DNA of 64,000 nt from JAFDYH01 sp049840875 (GTDB lineage Bacteria > Bacteroidota > Bacteroidia > Chitinophagales > Chitinophagaceae). The DNA lies in NCBI GenBank assembly GCA_049840875.1, contig JASGJE010000011.1, forward strand, positions 1,238,094 to 1,302,093, read 5' to 3'. Of this stretch, positions 18,062 to 26,034 are shown piece by piece; within the stretch, counting starts at the first letter, position 1, and every line of letters starts with the position of its first letter. The position numbers were made by a program, and so were the translations under genes. Under the pieces are notes generated by a model. That model saw only the letters and a program-made list of their open reading frames with translations. It did not search any database and was not told the origin of the DNA.

Positions 18062-19333
18062 ATGAAAAAACTTTTTTCCAACCTCACATTCTGGGTGCTT
18101 TTTGCAATTACGGCTGCCATATTAATTGGTCATTTCGCTCCTTCATTTGCTTTACAGAAAGTGTTGAATGATCCGTTTAAAACAAAATTTCTTGGTCAGG
18201 AAATATCTATTGGTGTTACACTGAGTGAATTCATTTCAGGGATTTTTATAAGCATTGTAAAACAATTTATCAATCCGATTATTTTTCTCACCATTACACT
18301 TGGTATTATCAGCATGGGTGACCTTAAAAAAGTCGGTCGAGTTGGGGCAAAGGCACTGATTTATTTTGAAATCGTTACAACTTTCGCATTGATTGTTGGT
18401 ATCGTTGTAGCCTTGATTATTCAGCCTGGAAGCAGTGTTGATATATCAGCCGTGAAGGGCGGCGATATTTCAAAGTACACAACAAGCAGCAAGGCATTTA
18501 GCTGGTGGCATTTCTTCAGGGAAAATTCAACGCTGCAGGTTTTATTGATAGCCCTCGTGCTGGGTTTTGCATTAAACTATTGGAAACACCGGGAAAAAGT
18601 AGTTTCAATTTTAAAAATAATCTCGAAGTACGTTTTCAAAGGATTGCACCTGGTAATGTATCTCGCACCAATTGGTGCATTTGGCGGCATGGCCTATACA
18701 ATAAGTAAATACGGTATCGCAACTCTTTTACCGCTGGCGAAATTGATGGGAACTGTTTATACAACGATGGCCATCTTCATTTTTGTTGTATTATGGTTGA
18801 TCCTGCGGATGTATAAAATCAGCATTCTGAAGTTTCTTAAATACATTAAAAAGGAGTTGCTGATAGTGTTAGGCACCTCTTCATCCGAAGCTGCATTACC
18901 ACTATTAATGGAAAAATTAGAGCGAATGGGCTGCGCGAAATCTATTGTTGGCCTTGTTGTGCCGGCGGGTTATTCATTCAATCTTGATGGAACGACAATC
19001 TATCTATCCATGTGTATGATTTTCCTGGCGCAGGTATTCCATGTTCATCTCGAGGTCGGTCAAATACTGAGCATTATCGGCATATTGATGCTGACATCAA
19101 AAGGTGCAGCAGGCGTTACAGGCAGCGGTTTTATCGTATTAGCTTCTACCCTTACCGCGATCAAGGTAATTCCGATAGAAGGGTTGGCCTTGCTATTGGG
19201 CGTCGATCGCTTTATGTCTGAAGCAAGAGCGATAACAAATATCATCGGTAATGGTGTTGCTACAATATGGATCGCCAATAATGAGAAAGAGTTTGATCGG
19301 GTGAGGATGGAGAGTGCTTTTAACAGCAAGTGA
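18062..19333 (+). CDS. Dicarboxylate/amino acid:cation symporter (DAACS family)
   Basis: 423 residues, about eight transmembrane segments plus two re-entrant hairpins. The SLC1/GltP signatures are present: HP1 serine-rich GTSSSEAALPLLMEKLERMG, TM7 motif SFNLDGTTIYLS (the NMDGT equivalent), HP2 LTSKGAAGVTGSGF and TM8 region DRFMSEARAITNIIGN, whose acidic and Asn residues bind substrate and cation. It takes up glutamate, aspartate or C4-dicarboxylates with Na+ or H+. The arginine in TM8 suggests an acidic substrate, but which one is not certain. Confidence 0.92.
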   Translation: MKKLFSNLTFWVLFAITAAILIGHFAPSFALQKVLNDPFKTKFLGQEISIGVTLSEFISGIFISIVKQFINPIIFLTITLGIISMGDLKKVGRVGAKALIYFEIVTTFALIVGIVVALIIQPGSSVDISAVKGGDISKYTTSSKAFSWWHFFRENSTLQVLLIALVLGFALNYWKHREKVVSILKIISKYVFKGLHLVMYLAPIGAFGGMAYTISKYGIATLLPLAKLMGTVYTTMAIFIFVVLWLILRMYKISILKFLKYIKKELLIVLGTSSSEAALPLLMEKLERMGCAKSIVGLVVPAGYSFNLDGTTIYLSMCMIFLAQVFHVHLEVGQILSIIGILMLTSKGAAGVTGSGFIVLASTLTAIKVIPIEGLALLLGVDRFMSEARAITNIIGNGVATIWIANNEKEFDRVRMESAFNSK

Positions 19334-19341
19334 TCCTTATC

Positions 19342-19432
19342 GGTTTAATGGTTATATTGTTTAATTGTTATTGCGTATAATCATTAAACCAAATAACAAT
19401 ATAGCAATAAAACAATCTAACAATTCAATTCT
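19342..19432. terminator. Long AT-rich inverted repeat between convergent genes
   Basis: GGTTTAATG (19342-19350) is repeated inverted as CATTAAACC (19382-19390), with further partly paired words (GTTATATTG, CAATATAG). It lies between convergent symporter and glycosylase genes and probably acts as a two-way terminator. The loop is long, so strength is uncertain. Confidence 0.45.
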
Positions 19433-20030
19433 TCCCGCTAACATACGGACTATCCTTCACATAAAAACGGTATAGCAATTTCGCATCTTCACCAGCATAG
19501 TCTACACCGATACGGGGCGATGCGGCAATTTCATTTCTCTTATATTTTTTACCGTCATCGGCGATATAAAGTTTTTCATCAGATAAAAAAATGCCATTGT
19601 GTTTTGTGTAAATACCAAGCGCTTTTGAAACATTACCGGGTCCTTTCGTCAATGTATAGTCATTGGGATTTTTCTTATTGGTACGTAACAGCATTTCTGA
19701 GATTCCTTCTATAGGGTCTACAGCACGAATAAGTATCGCATGAGGAATATCTTTCAGATTCGTAACAACATTAAACAGATGATGAATGCCATAGCAGAGA
19801 TACACATACGAAAAACCACCTTCCCCATACATTATTTCATTTCTCCCTGTCCTCCTTCCGCCAGAAGCATGCGATGCTTTATCAACTATCCCGTTATATG
19901 CTTCAACCTCAACGATGCGTCCGGAAGTAATAATACCATCCCAATTTGTAACGAGAATTTTCCCCAGCAATTCTTTTGCTATTACAAGTACGTTCTTTCG
20001 TTGGTAAAATAAAGGATCCAGTTTTTTCAT
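19425..20030 (-). CDS. DNA-3-methyladenine glycosylase (AAG/MPG type)
   Basis: A 201-residue monofunctional glycosylase that removes alkylated purines in base excision repair. Seen: DPLFYQRKNVLVIAKELLGK, the catalytic glutamate in IVEVEAYNGIVDKASHASGG, the intercalating Tyr region FSYVYLCYGIHHLFNVV, AILIRAVDPIEG and GPGNVSKALGI. Length is typical and no essential motif is missing. Confidence 0.93.
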   Translation of the reverse strand: MKKLDPLFYQRKNVLVIAKELLGKILVTNWDGIITSGRIVEVEAYNGIVDKASHASGGRRTGRNEIMYGEGGFSYVYLCYGIHHLFNVVTNLKDIPHAILIRAVDPIEGISEMLLRTNKKNPNDYTLTKGPGNVSKALGIYTKHNGIFLSDEKLYIADDGKKYKRNEIAASPRIGVDYAGEDAKLLYRFYVKDSPYVSGKN

Positions 20031-20123
20031 AAATGGAGGTCTGTCTTCTCTCTCATGCTTTTTTAATTCAAAAAATCGGGTTTTTATTTGTTCTCTTTAT
20101 ATTTACCCATTCAAATTTAAAAC

Positions 20124-20870
20124 TTGCTGAAGGAAATCGTAATAGCCATCCAATCCTACGCAGAAGCGCACCGTTTTATTACAAACAATAAGCTTTGGAA
20201 ATGGATCATCATCCCCGGCATTATCTATACAATCCTATTTATTATCAGCATGTATTTTTTTGGCAAATCAGCCGTTAACGTTATTGAATATCTTAACCAT
20301 ACTACCGGCCTCGACAGTTGGATACAGAAATTCAGGAGTGGTATTCTTGGTTTTCTATTTGCATTCGCCAATATTGCTCTCATCCTCACATTGATGCTTT
20401 TCTATTTTTCTCTTTTTAAATATATCTGGCTGATCCTGTGTTCTCCTGTTTTCTCCTACCTGAGTGAGAAAACCCAGTCTATACTGGAAGGAAAGGAATT
20501 CACTGCAGATAGAAAACAATACATAACCGATATCAGCCGTGGTGTGAAGCTCGCCGTTAGAAATGCACTGTGGCAAACTGTTTATAGTATTTCATTGATT
20601 TTGCTATGCCTGTTTCCCGTTGCAGGATGGATAACTCCCTTGATTGCCTTATTTGTTGAATGCTACTATTATGGTTCCTCGATGATGGATTATAGTTGTG
20701 CAAGGCAAAAACTATCTTTTTCTGAAAGCACGGAATATATTTCAAAACATCGTGGCCTTGCGGTTGGCAATGGACTTGTTTTTTATCTGATGCATGCGGT
20801 GATTCCCCTGGCGCCGGCTTATGCAATTATTGCTGCTACATTAAGTTTATACAAAGTTGGGAAAGAGTAA
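20124..20870 (+). CDS. EI24-domain (CysZ-like) membrane protein
   Basis: 248 residues starting at TTG (LKEIVIAIQSYAEAHRFI), with about four to five hydrophobic segments (IIPGIIYTILFIISMYFFG, FANIALILTLMLFYFSLFKY, ISLILLCLFPVAGW, GLVFYLMHAVIPLAPAYAII). The pattern with TQSILEGKEF between helices fits the EI24 family, which includes the sulphate permease CysZ. In Bacteroidota these proteins are uncharacterised and no sulphate-assimilation gene is near. It ends 18 nt before the RsmI-like gene and may be co-transcribed with it. Confidence 0.75.
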   Translation: MLKEIVIAIQSYAEAHRFITNNKLWKWIIIPGIIYTILFIISMYFFGKSAVNVIEYLNHTTGLDSWIQKFRSGILGFLFAFANIALILTLMLFYFSLFKYIWLILCSPVFSYLSEKTQSILEGKEFTADRKQYITDISRGVKLAVRNALWQTVYSISLILLCLFPVAGWITPLIALFVECYYYGSSMMDYSCARQKLSFSESTEYISKHRGLAVGNGLVFYLMHAVIPLAPAYAIIAATLSLYKVGKE

Positions 20871-20888
20871 ATTTAAATTCTGAACGCA

Positions 20889-21623
20889 ATGACCTCCACT
20901 TGCAAAGTTTACCTGCTTCCCTGCGTTATTGATGAACATGCCTACAAAACTATTCCAGCTTACATAACAACGGCCATAAAAGATTGCGAGGTTTTATTTG
21001 CAGAAAATGAACGAACGGCAAGACGATTTTTAAAACAGCTTTGGAAATTCTATTTGCCGGAACAGGAAATCATCATTGATAACTATGAATGGTTTACTAT
21101 TCATAAAGCTGAACAGGAAGTGCAATCAACCTTTCGGCAAAAATTAAAAGAAGGAAAAAATATTGGCATTATCAGCGAAGCAGGATGCCCTGGCGTAGCT
21201 GATCCGGGGCAGTTATTGATTGGCATTGCGCAAGAAATGGGCGCTATTATAAAACCATTAGTTGGACCAAGTTCCATTTTGTTAGCATTGATGGCCAGCG
21301 GAATGAACGGACAGCAATTTCAGTTCACGGGTTATTTACCGATTGATGCAACTGCAAGAATAAAAGCGATCAAAGACCTGGAAGCCGAATCAAAAAAGAA
21401 AAGCTGTACGCAAATTTTTATAGAGACTCCATACCGCAATAACCAATTGATTGAGGTACTCCTGAAAACCTGCAATACTTCCACCCAGCTATGCATTGCA
21501 GCAGATATAACAGGCGAAAATGAATGGATAAAAACAAAAACCATTGCAGAATGGAAAAATGAAAAAGTAGACATTCACAAAAGACCTGCGATCTTTCTGC
21601 TGTATGTTGATGAACGCCGATAA
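20889..21623 (+). CDS. SAM-dependent methyltransferase, RsmI/tetrapyrrole methylase fold
   Basis: 244 residues. The fold is shown by ISEAGCPGVADPGQLLIGIA and PLVGPSSILLALMASGMNGQ, the SAM-site stretches of the class III (tetrapyrrole methylase) family, plus IFIETPYRNNQLIEVLL. RsmI proper 2'-O-methylates C1402 of 16S rRNA, and its C-terminal region usually extends further. This shorter form, common in Bacteroidota, may be a paralogue. Substrate is therefore uncertain. Confidence 0.85.
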   Translation: MTSTCKVYLLPCVIDEHAYKTIPAYITTAIKDCEVLFAENERTARRFLKQLWKFYLPEQEIIIDNYEWFTIHKAEQEVQSTFRQKLKEGKNIGIISEAGCPGVADPGQLLIGIAQEMGAIIKPLVGPSSILLALMASGMNGQQFQFTGYLPIDATARIKAIKDLEAESKKKSCTQIFIETPYRNNQLIEVLLKTCNTSTQLCIAADITGENEWIKTKTIAEWKNEKVDIHKRPAIFLLYVDERR

Positions 21624-21794
21624 TGATAATTCATACACGAGGTCTGGCAGTTTTCGTCTGACCGGCAAAATCAGGAAGAATTTTCAATAATGCTGAATAG
21701 CGATCCGAACGTACAAGAGTGTCTCGACTCCGATATTCATCGGGGCAGGCGCAAGTGAAGCTAAATAGTAGCATTCATGCCTGGTTCACAAAAA

Positions 21795-22211
21795 CTATTT
21801 CTCCGCATCATGCATTGAAATAATACTATCAACCACAAACAAGGTATTTCCTCGCCACGGCACAATGCCATTGTATTCTTTATAATGAAGATCAAAGATT
21901 TTACCGCTATTTACAGAAAGCACATCGAAGATATGTTTGTCTTTGATGGAGAACTCAAATTCGTTTGACTGTACAGAACCTATCGCCTGGCTTTTAATTC
22001 CCTGTTGAATCAATTTACCTTCATATGTTTTAAAAATCTGTCCTTTGTACACCGCAAAGTTCAAGTAGCCGGATTTAACACCCTGGCCAAATACAAAGAA
22101 ATATTTCCAATAGATATAAACTCCGACCACAAGGATAAACATGATAATAAACACCCGGAAGAATCGTTTGAAACCCGAAGTTTTCTTTGGCTGTTGTTTG
22201 ATGTCGTTCAT
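21795..22211 (-). CDS. Single-pass membrane protein, conserved in Bacteroidota, unknown
   Basis: 138 residues: a basic N-terminus, one transmembrane helix (VFIIMFILVVGVYIYWKYFFV, about residues 20-40) and a soluble region likely outside the membrane (GYLNFAVYKGQIFKTYEGKL, SNEFEFSIKDKHIFDVL). I recognise the layout as a common uncharacterised family of Bacteroidota but cannot assign a function. It is divergent from the arginine cluster and shares its upstream region. Confidence 0.65.
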   Translation of the reverse strand: MNDIKQQPKKTSGFKRFFRVFIIMFILVVGVYIYWKYFFVFGQGVKSGYLNFAVYKGQIFKTYEGKLIQQGIKSQAIGSVQSNEFEFSIKDKHIFDVLSVNSGKIFDLHYKEYNGIVPWRGNTLFVVDSIISMHDAEK

Positions 22212-22517
22212 ATCAGCAGTTTAATAACAAAAATTTTGACAAACACTATAAATTATTATATACATTTGTGCGGCAAATTAATAAACCTTTTAAAGGTGAG
22301 CAATATTCTGACACATACTAAACAAATTGCATTCCACGCATCAAACTCATGTGGCGTGTATGCTGTTGGTTATGATACCTTTACTTTTTCACGTCCACGA
22401 CGCCGCCCTGTATTCTGACAGGACGAACCATTCACCGAGGTCCCTGTCAGTGAAGCAATCCCCGAAAACAATATTCCCGGACTGGTGGTCCCCCTATATT
22501 TAATTTTATAAGAGAAA
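22212..22517 (+). promoter_or_regulatory. Promoter and long possible leader of the arginine cluster
   Basis: A 306-nt gene-free region. TTTG (22235-22238) and TACATTTG (22261-22268), 22 nt apart, fit the Bacteroidota -33/-7 pattern. Transcription from there would give a leader of about 240 nt before the first gene. It contains a stem CTGACAGGAC / GTCCCTGTCAG (22415-22450, one bulged C), a stem CACGC / GCGTG (22335-22358), GGAC-N5-GTCC (22479-22491) and a 43-codon open frame from 22372. A second weak -7 box (TATATTTA, near 22495) could instead give a short leader. Confidence 0.45.
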
Positions 22518-23240
22518 GTGGATAATCAGCAAATTATTATACGAGTTGCAACGCCTGAAGATAAAGTCTACTCAAAGACGATTACAGATGAAATGGAATC
22601 ATCGGCTGCAGCCCGCGGTACCGGTATAGCTAAACGCAGTCCTGAATACATCGAGCAAAAGATTGACGAAGGCAAGGCTGTAATTGCAGTTGCAAAAGAT
22701 GGCACATGGATCGGCTTTTGCTATATCGAAACTTGGAGCCATGGTGAATATGTAGCTAATTCCGGACTTATCGTTTCGCCTGAATTCCGGAAAGGTGGCG
22801 TTGCAAAAGCAATCAAGAAAAGAATCTTTGAACTCAGCCGCGAAAAATATCCCGATGCGAAATTATTTGGTTTAACAACTGGTCTTGCTGTAATGAAAAT
22901 CAACAGCGAACTTGGCTACGAACCAGTAACTTATTCTGAACTGACACAAGATGAAACATTTTGGGCCGGTTGCAAAAGCTGCGTGAACTATGAAATACTG
23001 ATGAGTAAGGAACGTAAGAACTGTATGTGCACAGCTATGCTTTACGATCCGAAAGATCACTACAAACCTGAAGAGACAAAAGAATATTTCGAAGAAAATA
23101 AAAGTGCGTTTGAACGATTGCTCCAGTTTAAACGATGGAAATTTCTCCGTCCTTTCCTGAAAAAGGATAAGGATAAAGACGATTCAAACAACGGATTGCC
23201 GCGATTAAAATCTGTTTTTCATCATTTGTTCAATTTATAA
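22518..23240 (+). CDS. GNAT-family N-acyltransferase at the head of the arginine cluster
   Basis: 240 residues from a GTG start. The GNAT fold is shown by IRVATPEDKVYSKTITDEM, then GKAVIAVAKDGTWIGFCYIE, the acyl-CoA loop VSPEFRKGGVAKAIKKRIFE and LGYEPVTYSEL; the C-terminal part carries a Cys-rich segment (GCKSCVNYEIL, NCMCTAML) and a basic tail. It lies 16 nt before argG on the same strand. No other acyl-glutamate synthase (ArgA or ArgJ) is visible, so it may acylate glutamate for the pathway. That role is inferred from position. Confidence 0.75.
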   Translation: MDNQQIIIRVATPEDKVYSKTITDEMESSAAARGTGIAKRSPEYIEQKIDEGKAVIAVAKDGTWIGFCYIETWSHGEYVANSGLIVSPEFRKGGVAKAIKKRIFELSREKYPDAKLFGLTTGLAVMKINSELGYEPVTYSELTQDETFWAGCKSCVNYEILMSKERKNCMCTAMLYDPKDHYKPEETKEYFEENKSAFERLLQFKRWKFLRPFLKKDKDKDDSNNGLPRLKSVFHHLFNL

Positions 23241-23256
23241 AATAGAATAGCAAGGA

Positions 23257-24465
23257 ATGGCAAAGAAAATTGTATTGGGATTCAGCGGTGGACTGGATAC
23301 CTCGTACTGTGTTAAATATTTAAGCGAAGACCGTGGATTTGAAGTACACAGTATAATTGTAAATACCGGTGGCTTCAGTGATGAAGAGTTAAAACAAATA
23401 GAGGCACATGCTTACAAGCTCGGTGTAAAAACTCACACAACCGTCGACGCAGTAAAGGGGTATTACGACCGCATCATTAAATACCTGATCTTCGGCAACG
23501 TTCTTAAAAATAACACCTACCCTTTAAGCGTAAGCGCAGAAAGGCTAAGCCAGGCATTGCATATTGCAGAACACGTAAAGAAATTAAATGCTGACGCTGT
23601 AGCCCATGGAAGTACTGGTGCAGGCAATGACCAGGTACGCTTTGATATGATCTTTCATATCATGATTCCCGGTATTGAAATCATAACACCCATTCGTGAC
23701 TTAAAACTCAGTCGTGAACAGGAAATAGAATACCTGAAAGGAAAAGGTGTTGACATGAATTTTTCAAAAGCAATGTATTCTATCAATAAAGGTCTGTGGG
23801 GAACAAGCGTCGGGGGAAAAGAAACGCTTTCATCAAAAGGGATGTTGCCGGAAGAAGCATGGCCGACACAATTAAATGAAAAATTAAAAAGTCAAAATGT
23901 AAAATTGTGTTTTACTAAAGGTGAGCTTACAACTGTCGATGACAAGAATTTTAATCATCCATCTGAGGCAATTCAATATTTACAAACGATAGCGGGGCCG
24001 TTCGCGATTGGAAGAGATATACATGTTGGAGATACAATCATTGGCATCAAAGGAAGAGTTGGGTTTGAAGCAGCAGCGCCAATGGTGATATTAAAAGCTC
24101 ATCATGCATTGGAAAAACATGTATTGACTAAGTGGCAACTCCAATGGAAGGATACACTTGCGCAGTTTTATGGTAATTGGTTACACGAAGGACAGATTCT
24201 TGATCCCGTAATGCGCAATATCGAAGCCTATCTTGAAAGCTCGCAGGAAAATGTAACAGGCGATGTATTTGTTACACTTCAACCTTACCGCTTTCAAATC
24301 ATCGGTATCGAAAGCAAGTACGATCTGATGAGCAGTAAGTTTGGTAAATATGGCGAAATGAATACTGGCTTTACCGGTGACGATGTAAGAGGCTTTAGCA
24401 AAATCTTTGGCAACCAGACTTCGATTTTCCAGGCGGTACAAGCTGAGGCCTCCCCATCCCGATAG
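23257..24465 (+). CDS. argG: Argininosuccinate synthase
   Basis: 402 residues. It joins citrulline and aspartate using ATP. The PP-loop IVLGFSGGLDTSYCVKYL is at the N-terminus, followed by AHGSTGAGNDQVRFDMIFHI (substrate and ATP contacts) and SVGGKETLSSKG. The C-terminus matches family style up to about IFQAVQAEA; the last residues (SPSR) and the stop codon lie inside an inserted palindromic element, so the native C-terminus was probably altered by a few residues. It follows the GNAT gene by 16 nt. Confidence 0.95.
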   Translation: MAKKIVLGFSGGLDTSYCVKYLSEDRGFEVHSIIVNTGGFSDEELKQIEAHAYKLGVKTHTTVDAVKGYYDRIIKYLIFGNVLKNNTYPLSVSAERLSQALHIAEHVKKLNADAVAHGSTGAGNDQVRFDMIFHIMIPGIEIITPIRDLKLSREQEIEYLKGKGVDMNFSKAMYSINKGLWGTSVGGKETLSSKGMLPEEAWPTQLNEKLKSQNVKLCFTKGELTTVDDKNFNHPSEAIQYLQTIAGPFAIGRDIHVGDTIIGIKGRVGFEAAAPMVILKAHHALEKHVLTKWQLQWKDTLAQFYGNWLHEGQILDPVMRNIEAYLESSQENVTGDVFVTLQPYRFQIIGIESKYDLMSSKFGKYGEMNTGFTGDDVRGFSKIFGNQTSIFQAVQAEASPSR

Positions 24466-24487
24466 CTATCGGGACCAAGGGAGGGGC
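24448..24487. repeat. Palindromic element at the 3' end of argG
   Basis: An outer arm GCCTCCCC / GGGAGGGGC encloses the perfect 18-bp palindrome TCCCGATAGCTATCGGGA (24457-24474). The argG stop codon (TAG, 24463-24465) lies in the palindrome. The same 18-mer occurs at 37445-37462 and 49009-49026. The structure could also act as a processing or attenuation hairpin before argC. Confidence 0.85.
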
Positions 24488-24541
24488 TTAATCCTAAAGT
24501 CATGCAGTTTAAAATCAATTTGAAAATTTTATTTAAAAATC

Positions 24542-25600
24542 ATGGATAATAATAAGACTTCTACAAAAAGCGAGGTTAGTGAACAGGTGGCTTCCCCTTT
24601 TGGGGGAAGTCGGAAGGGGGCCGTTGGCATCATAGGTGGTGCTGGTTATACCGGCGGTGAATTGATACGATTATTAATTAATCATCCGCAAGCCGAACTT
24701 GCCTTTATCCATAGCCGCAGTAATGCAGGCAAGTATGTTCATTCTGTTCACCAGGATTTGTTAGGAGACACTGATCTGAAATTTACAGATGATACAACTT
24801 CATTAACGAATGGAGCTATCGATGTTTTATTCTTATGCCTTGGTCATGGTGAATCAAAAAAGTTTTTAACTGAGACCACTGTTGCCGAAAAAGTAAGAGT
24901 AATTGACCTGGCGAATGATTTTCGTTTATCTGCTCAATCAAGTATTGGCAATAGAAAATTTATTTATGGTTTACCAGAATTAAATCGTGAAGAAATTCGA
25001 AAGGCAGATAATATCGCAAATCCTGGTTGCTTTGCAACAGCCATCCAACTTGGCTTATTACCACTGGCAAAAGCAGGTTTGTTGAAAGATATTTATACAA
25101 CAGGTATCACAGGATCTACCGGCGCCGGACAAAGCTTTAGCCAAACATCTCATTTTAGTTGGAGAGCCAATAATATACAAGCATATAAAACTTTGACTCA
25201 TCAGCATCTCGGTGAAATAGGGCAATCATTGGTTCAGCTGCAACAAAAAGGTAAGATAGATTTAAACTTTGTTCCGTGGAGAGGCGATTTTACAAGAGGT
25301 ATATTTATCAGCTCGCAGCTTGACTGTGATTGGAAACTGGAAAAGCTCGTTACGCTCTATGACGAATTTTACGCAGGTCATCCATTCACGCATTTGAGCC
25401 AGGATGCGATTTACCTGAAGCAAGCAGTGAATACAAATAAATGTGTGATTCAATTAGAAAAAGTAGGTAGCAAATTGGTCATTCATTCTGCAATGGATAA
25501 CCTGGTGAAAGGTGCAAGTGGACAAGCAATACAGAATATGAATTTATTATTCGGGATTGATGAATGTGCGGGATTGAAGTTGAAGGCGACCGGATTTTGA
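24542..25600 (+). CDS. argC: N-acyl-gamma-glutamyl-phosphate reductase
   Basis: 352 residues; NADPH-dependent reduction of N-acyl-glutamyl phosphate to the semialdehyde. The NADPH site VGIIGGAGYTGGELIRLL, the catalytic cysteine in NPGCFATAIQLGLLPL, GSTGAGQSFSQ and the active-site histidine in LTHQHLGEI are all present. Family members normally begin just before VGIIGG; here about 28 extra residues precede it, the last part (ASPFGGSRKG) encoded by a GC-rich palindromic element. No internal start replaces it obviously, so the extension is probably translated. Confidence 0.94.
   Translation: MDNNKTSTKSEVSEQVASPFGGSRKGAVGIIGGAGYTGGELIRLLINHPQAELAFIHSRSNAGKYVHSVHQDLLGDTDLKFTDDTTSLTNGAIDVLFLCLGHGESKKFLTETTVAEKVRVIDLANDFRLSAQSSIGNRKFIYGLPELNREEIRKADNIANPGCFATAIQLGLLPLAKAGLLKDIYTTGITGSTGAGQSFSQTSHFSWRANNIQAYKTLTHQHLGEIGQSLVQLQQKGKIDLNFVPWRGDFTRGIFISSQLDCDWKLEKLVTLYDEFYAGHPFTHLSQDAIYLKQAVNTNKCVIQLEKVGSKLVIHSAMDNLVKGASGQAIQNMNLLFGIDECAGLKLKATGF
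24589..24622. repeat. GC-rich palindromic element translated at the argC N-terminus
   Basis: CTTCCCC-TTTTG-GGGGAAG hairpin followed by a second G-rich arm (GGAAGGGGGCC). It is translated as ASPFGGSRKGA, in the same frame as the elements in ade and argB. Confidence 0.7.
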
Positions 25601-25608
25601 GAAAGTAA

Positions 25609-25627
25609 TACGTTGTACGTTTTAAGT
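25609..25627 (+). repeat. Left inverted repeat of the first S23 unit
   Basis: TACGTTGTACGTTTTAAGT matches the reverse complement of 26014-26032 at 17 of 19 positions. It fills most of the gap between the argC stop and the S23 start. Confidence 0.6.
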
Positions 25628-25635
25628 AATAAGTA

Positions 25636-26007
25636 ATGCAGAACTATAAAGAACTAAAAGTTTGGGCGAAAGCACATGCGTTTACACTCAAAGTATACGA
25701 AATCACTAAATCCTTTCCGAAAGATGAGTTATATAGCTTAACCAACCAGGTTCGACGAGCATCATCATCAATCCCTGCAAATATTGCAGAGGGTTGTGGC
25801 AAAAATTCACAAGGAGAATTAGCTCATTTTCTAAATATTTCTCTTGGTTCAGCTAATGAAGCAGAATATTTTTTATTGCTGGCGAAAGATCTAAGATATC
25901 TCGGAGAAACTGGTTTTATCGAACTCGAAGACAATATAAATGAAATAAAAGCAATGCTGATCTCTTTAATAAACAAAGTAAGAAACAGTACCCCTGTAAA
26001 CGTATAA
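25636..26007 (+). CDS. S23 / four-helix-bundle protein (23S rRNA intervening-sequence family)
   Basis: 123 residues. The family pattern is clear: YKELKVWAKAHAFTLKVYEI, then SLTNQVRRASSSIPANIAEG (the conserved R-R-A/S-x-S-x-P/A-x-N-I-A-E-G core) and a C-terminal helix pair. Such proteins form pentameric four-helix bundles; relatives are encoded in 23S rRNA intervening sequences and as accessory proteins (Avd) of diversity-generating retroelements, but no reverse transcriptase is present here. The role in Bacteroidota is unknown. The gene sits between argC and argD and is bracketed by 19-nt inverted repeats, suggesting insertion as a unit. Confidence 0.9.
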   Translation: MQNYKELKVWAKAHAFTLKVYEITKSFPKDELYSLTNQVRRASSSIPANIAEGCGKNSQGELAHFLNISLGSANEAEYFLLLAKDLRYLGETGFIELEDNINEIKAMLISLINKVRNSTPVNV

Positions 26008-26013
26008 CGTAAA

Positions 26014-26032
26014 ACATAAAACTTACAACGTA
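26014..26032 (-). repeat. Right inverted repeat of the first S23 unit
   Basis: Reverse complement reads TACGTTGTAAGTTTTATGT, 17 of 19 identical to 25609-25627. It ends 2 nt before the argD start codon, so it covers the argD ribosome-binding region. Confidence 0.6.
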
Positions 26033-26034
26033 AC

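Noticed and set aside
22372..22503. A 43-codon open frame in the arginine leader as a real gene
   Set aside because: It has no recognisable family, no clear ribosome-binding site and coincides with stem structures; kept only as part of the leader description.
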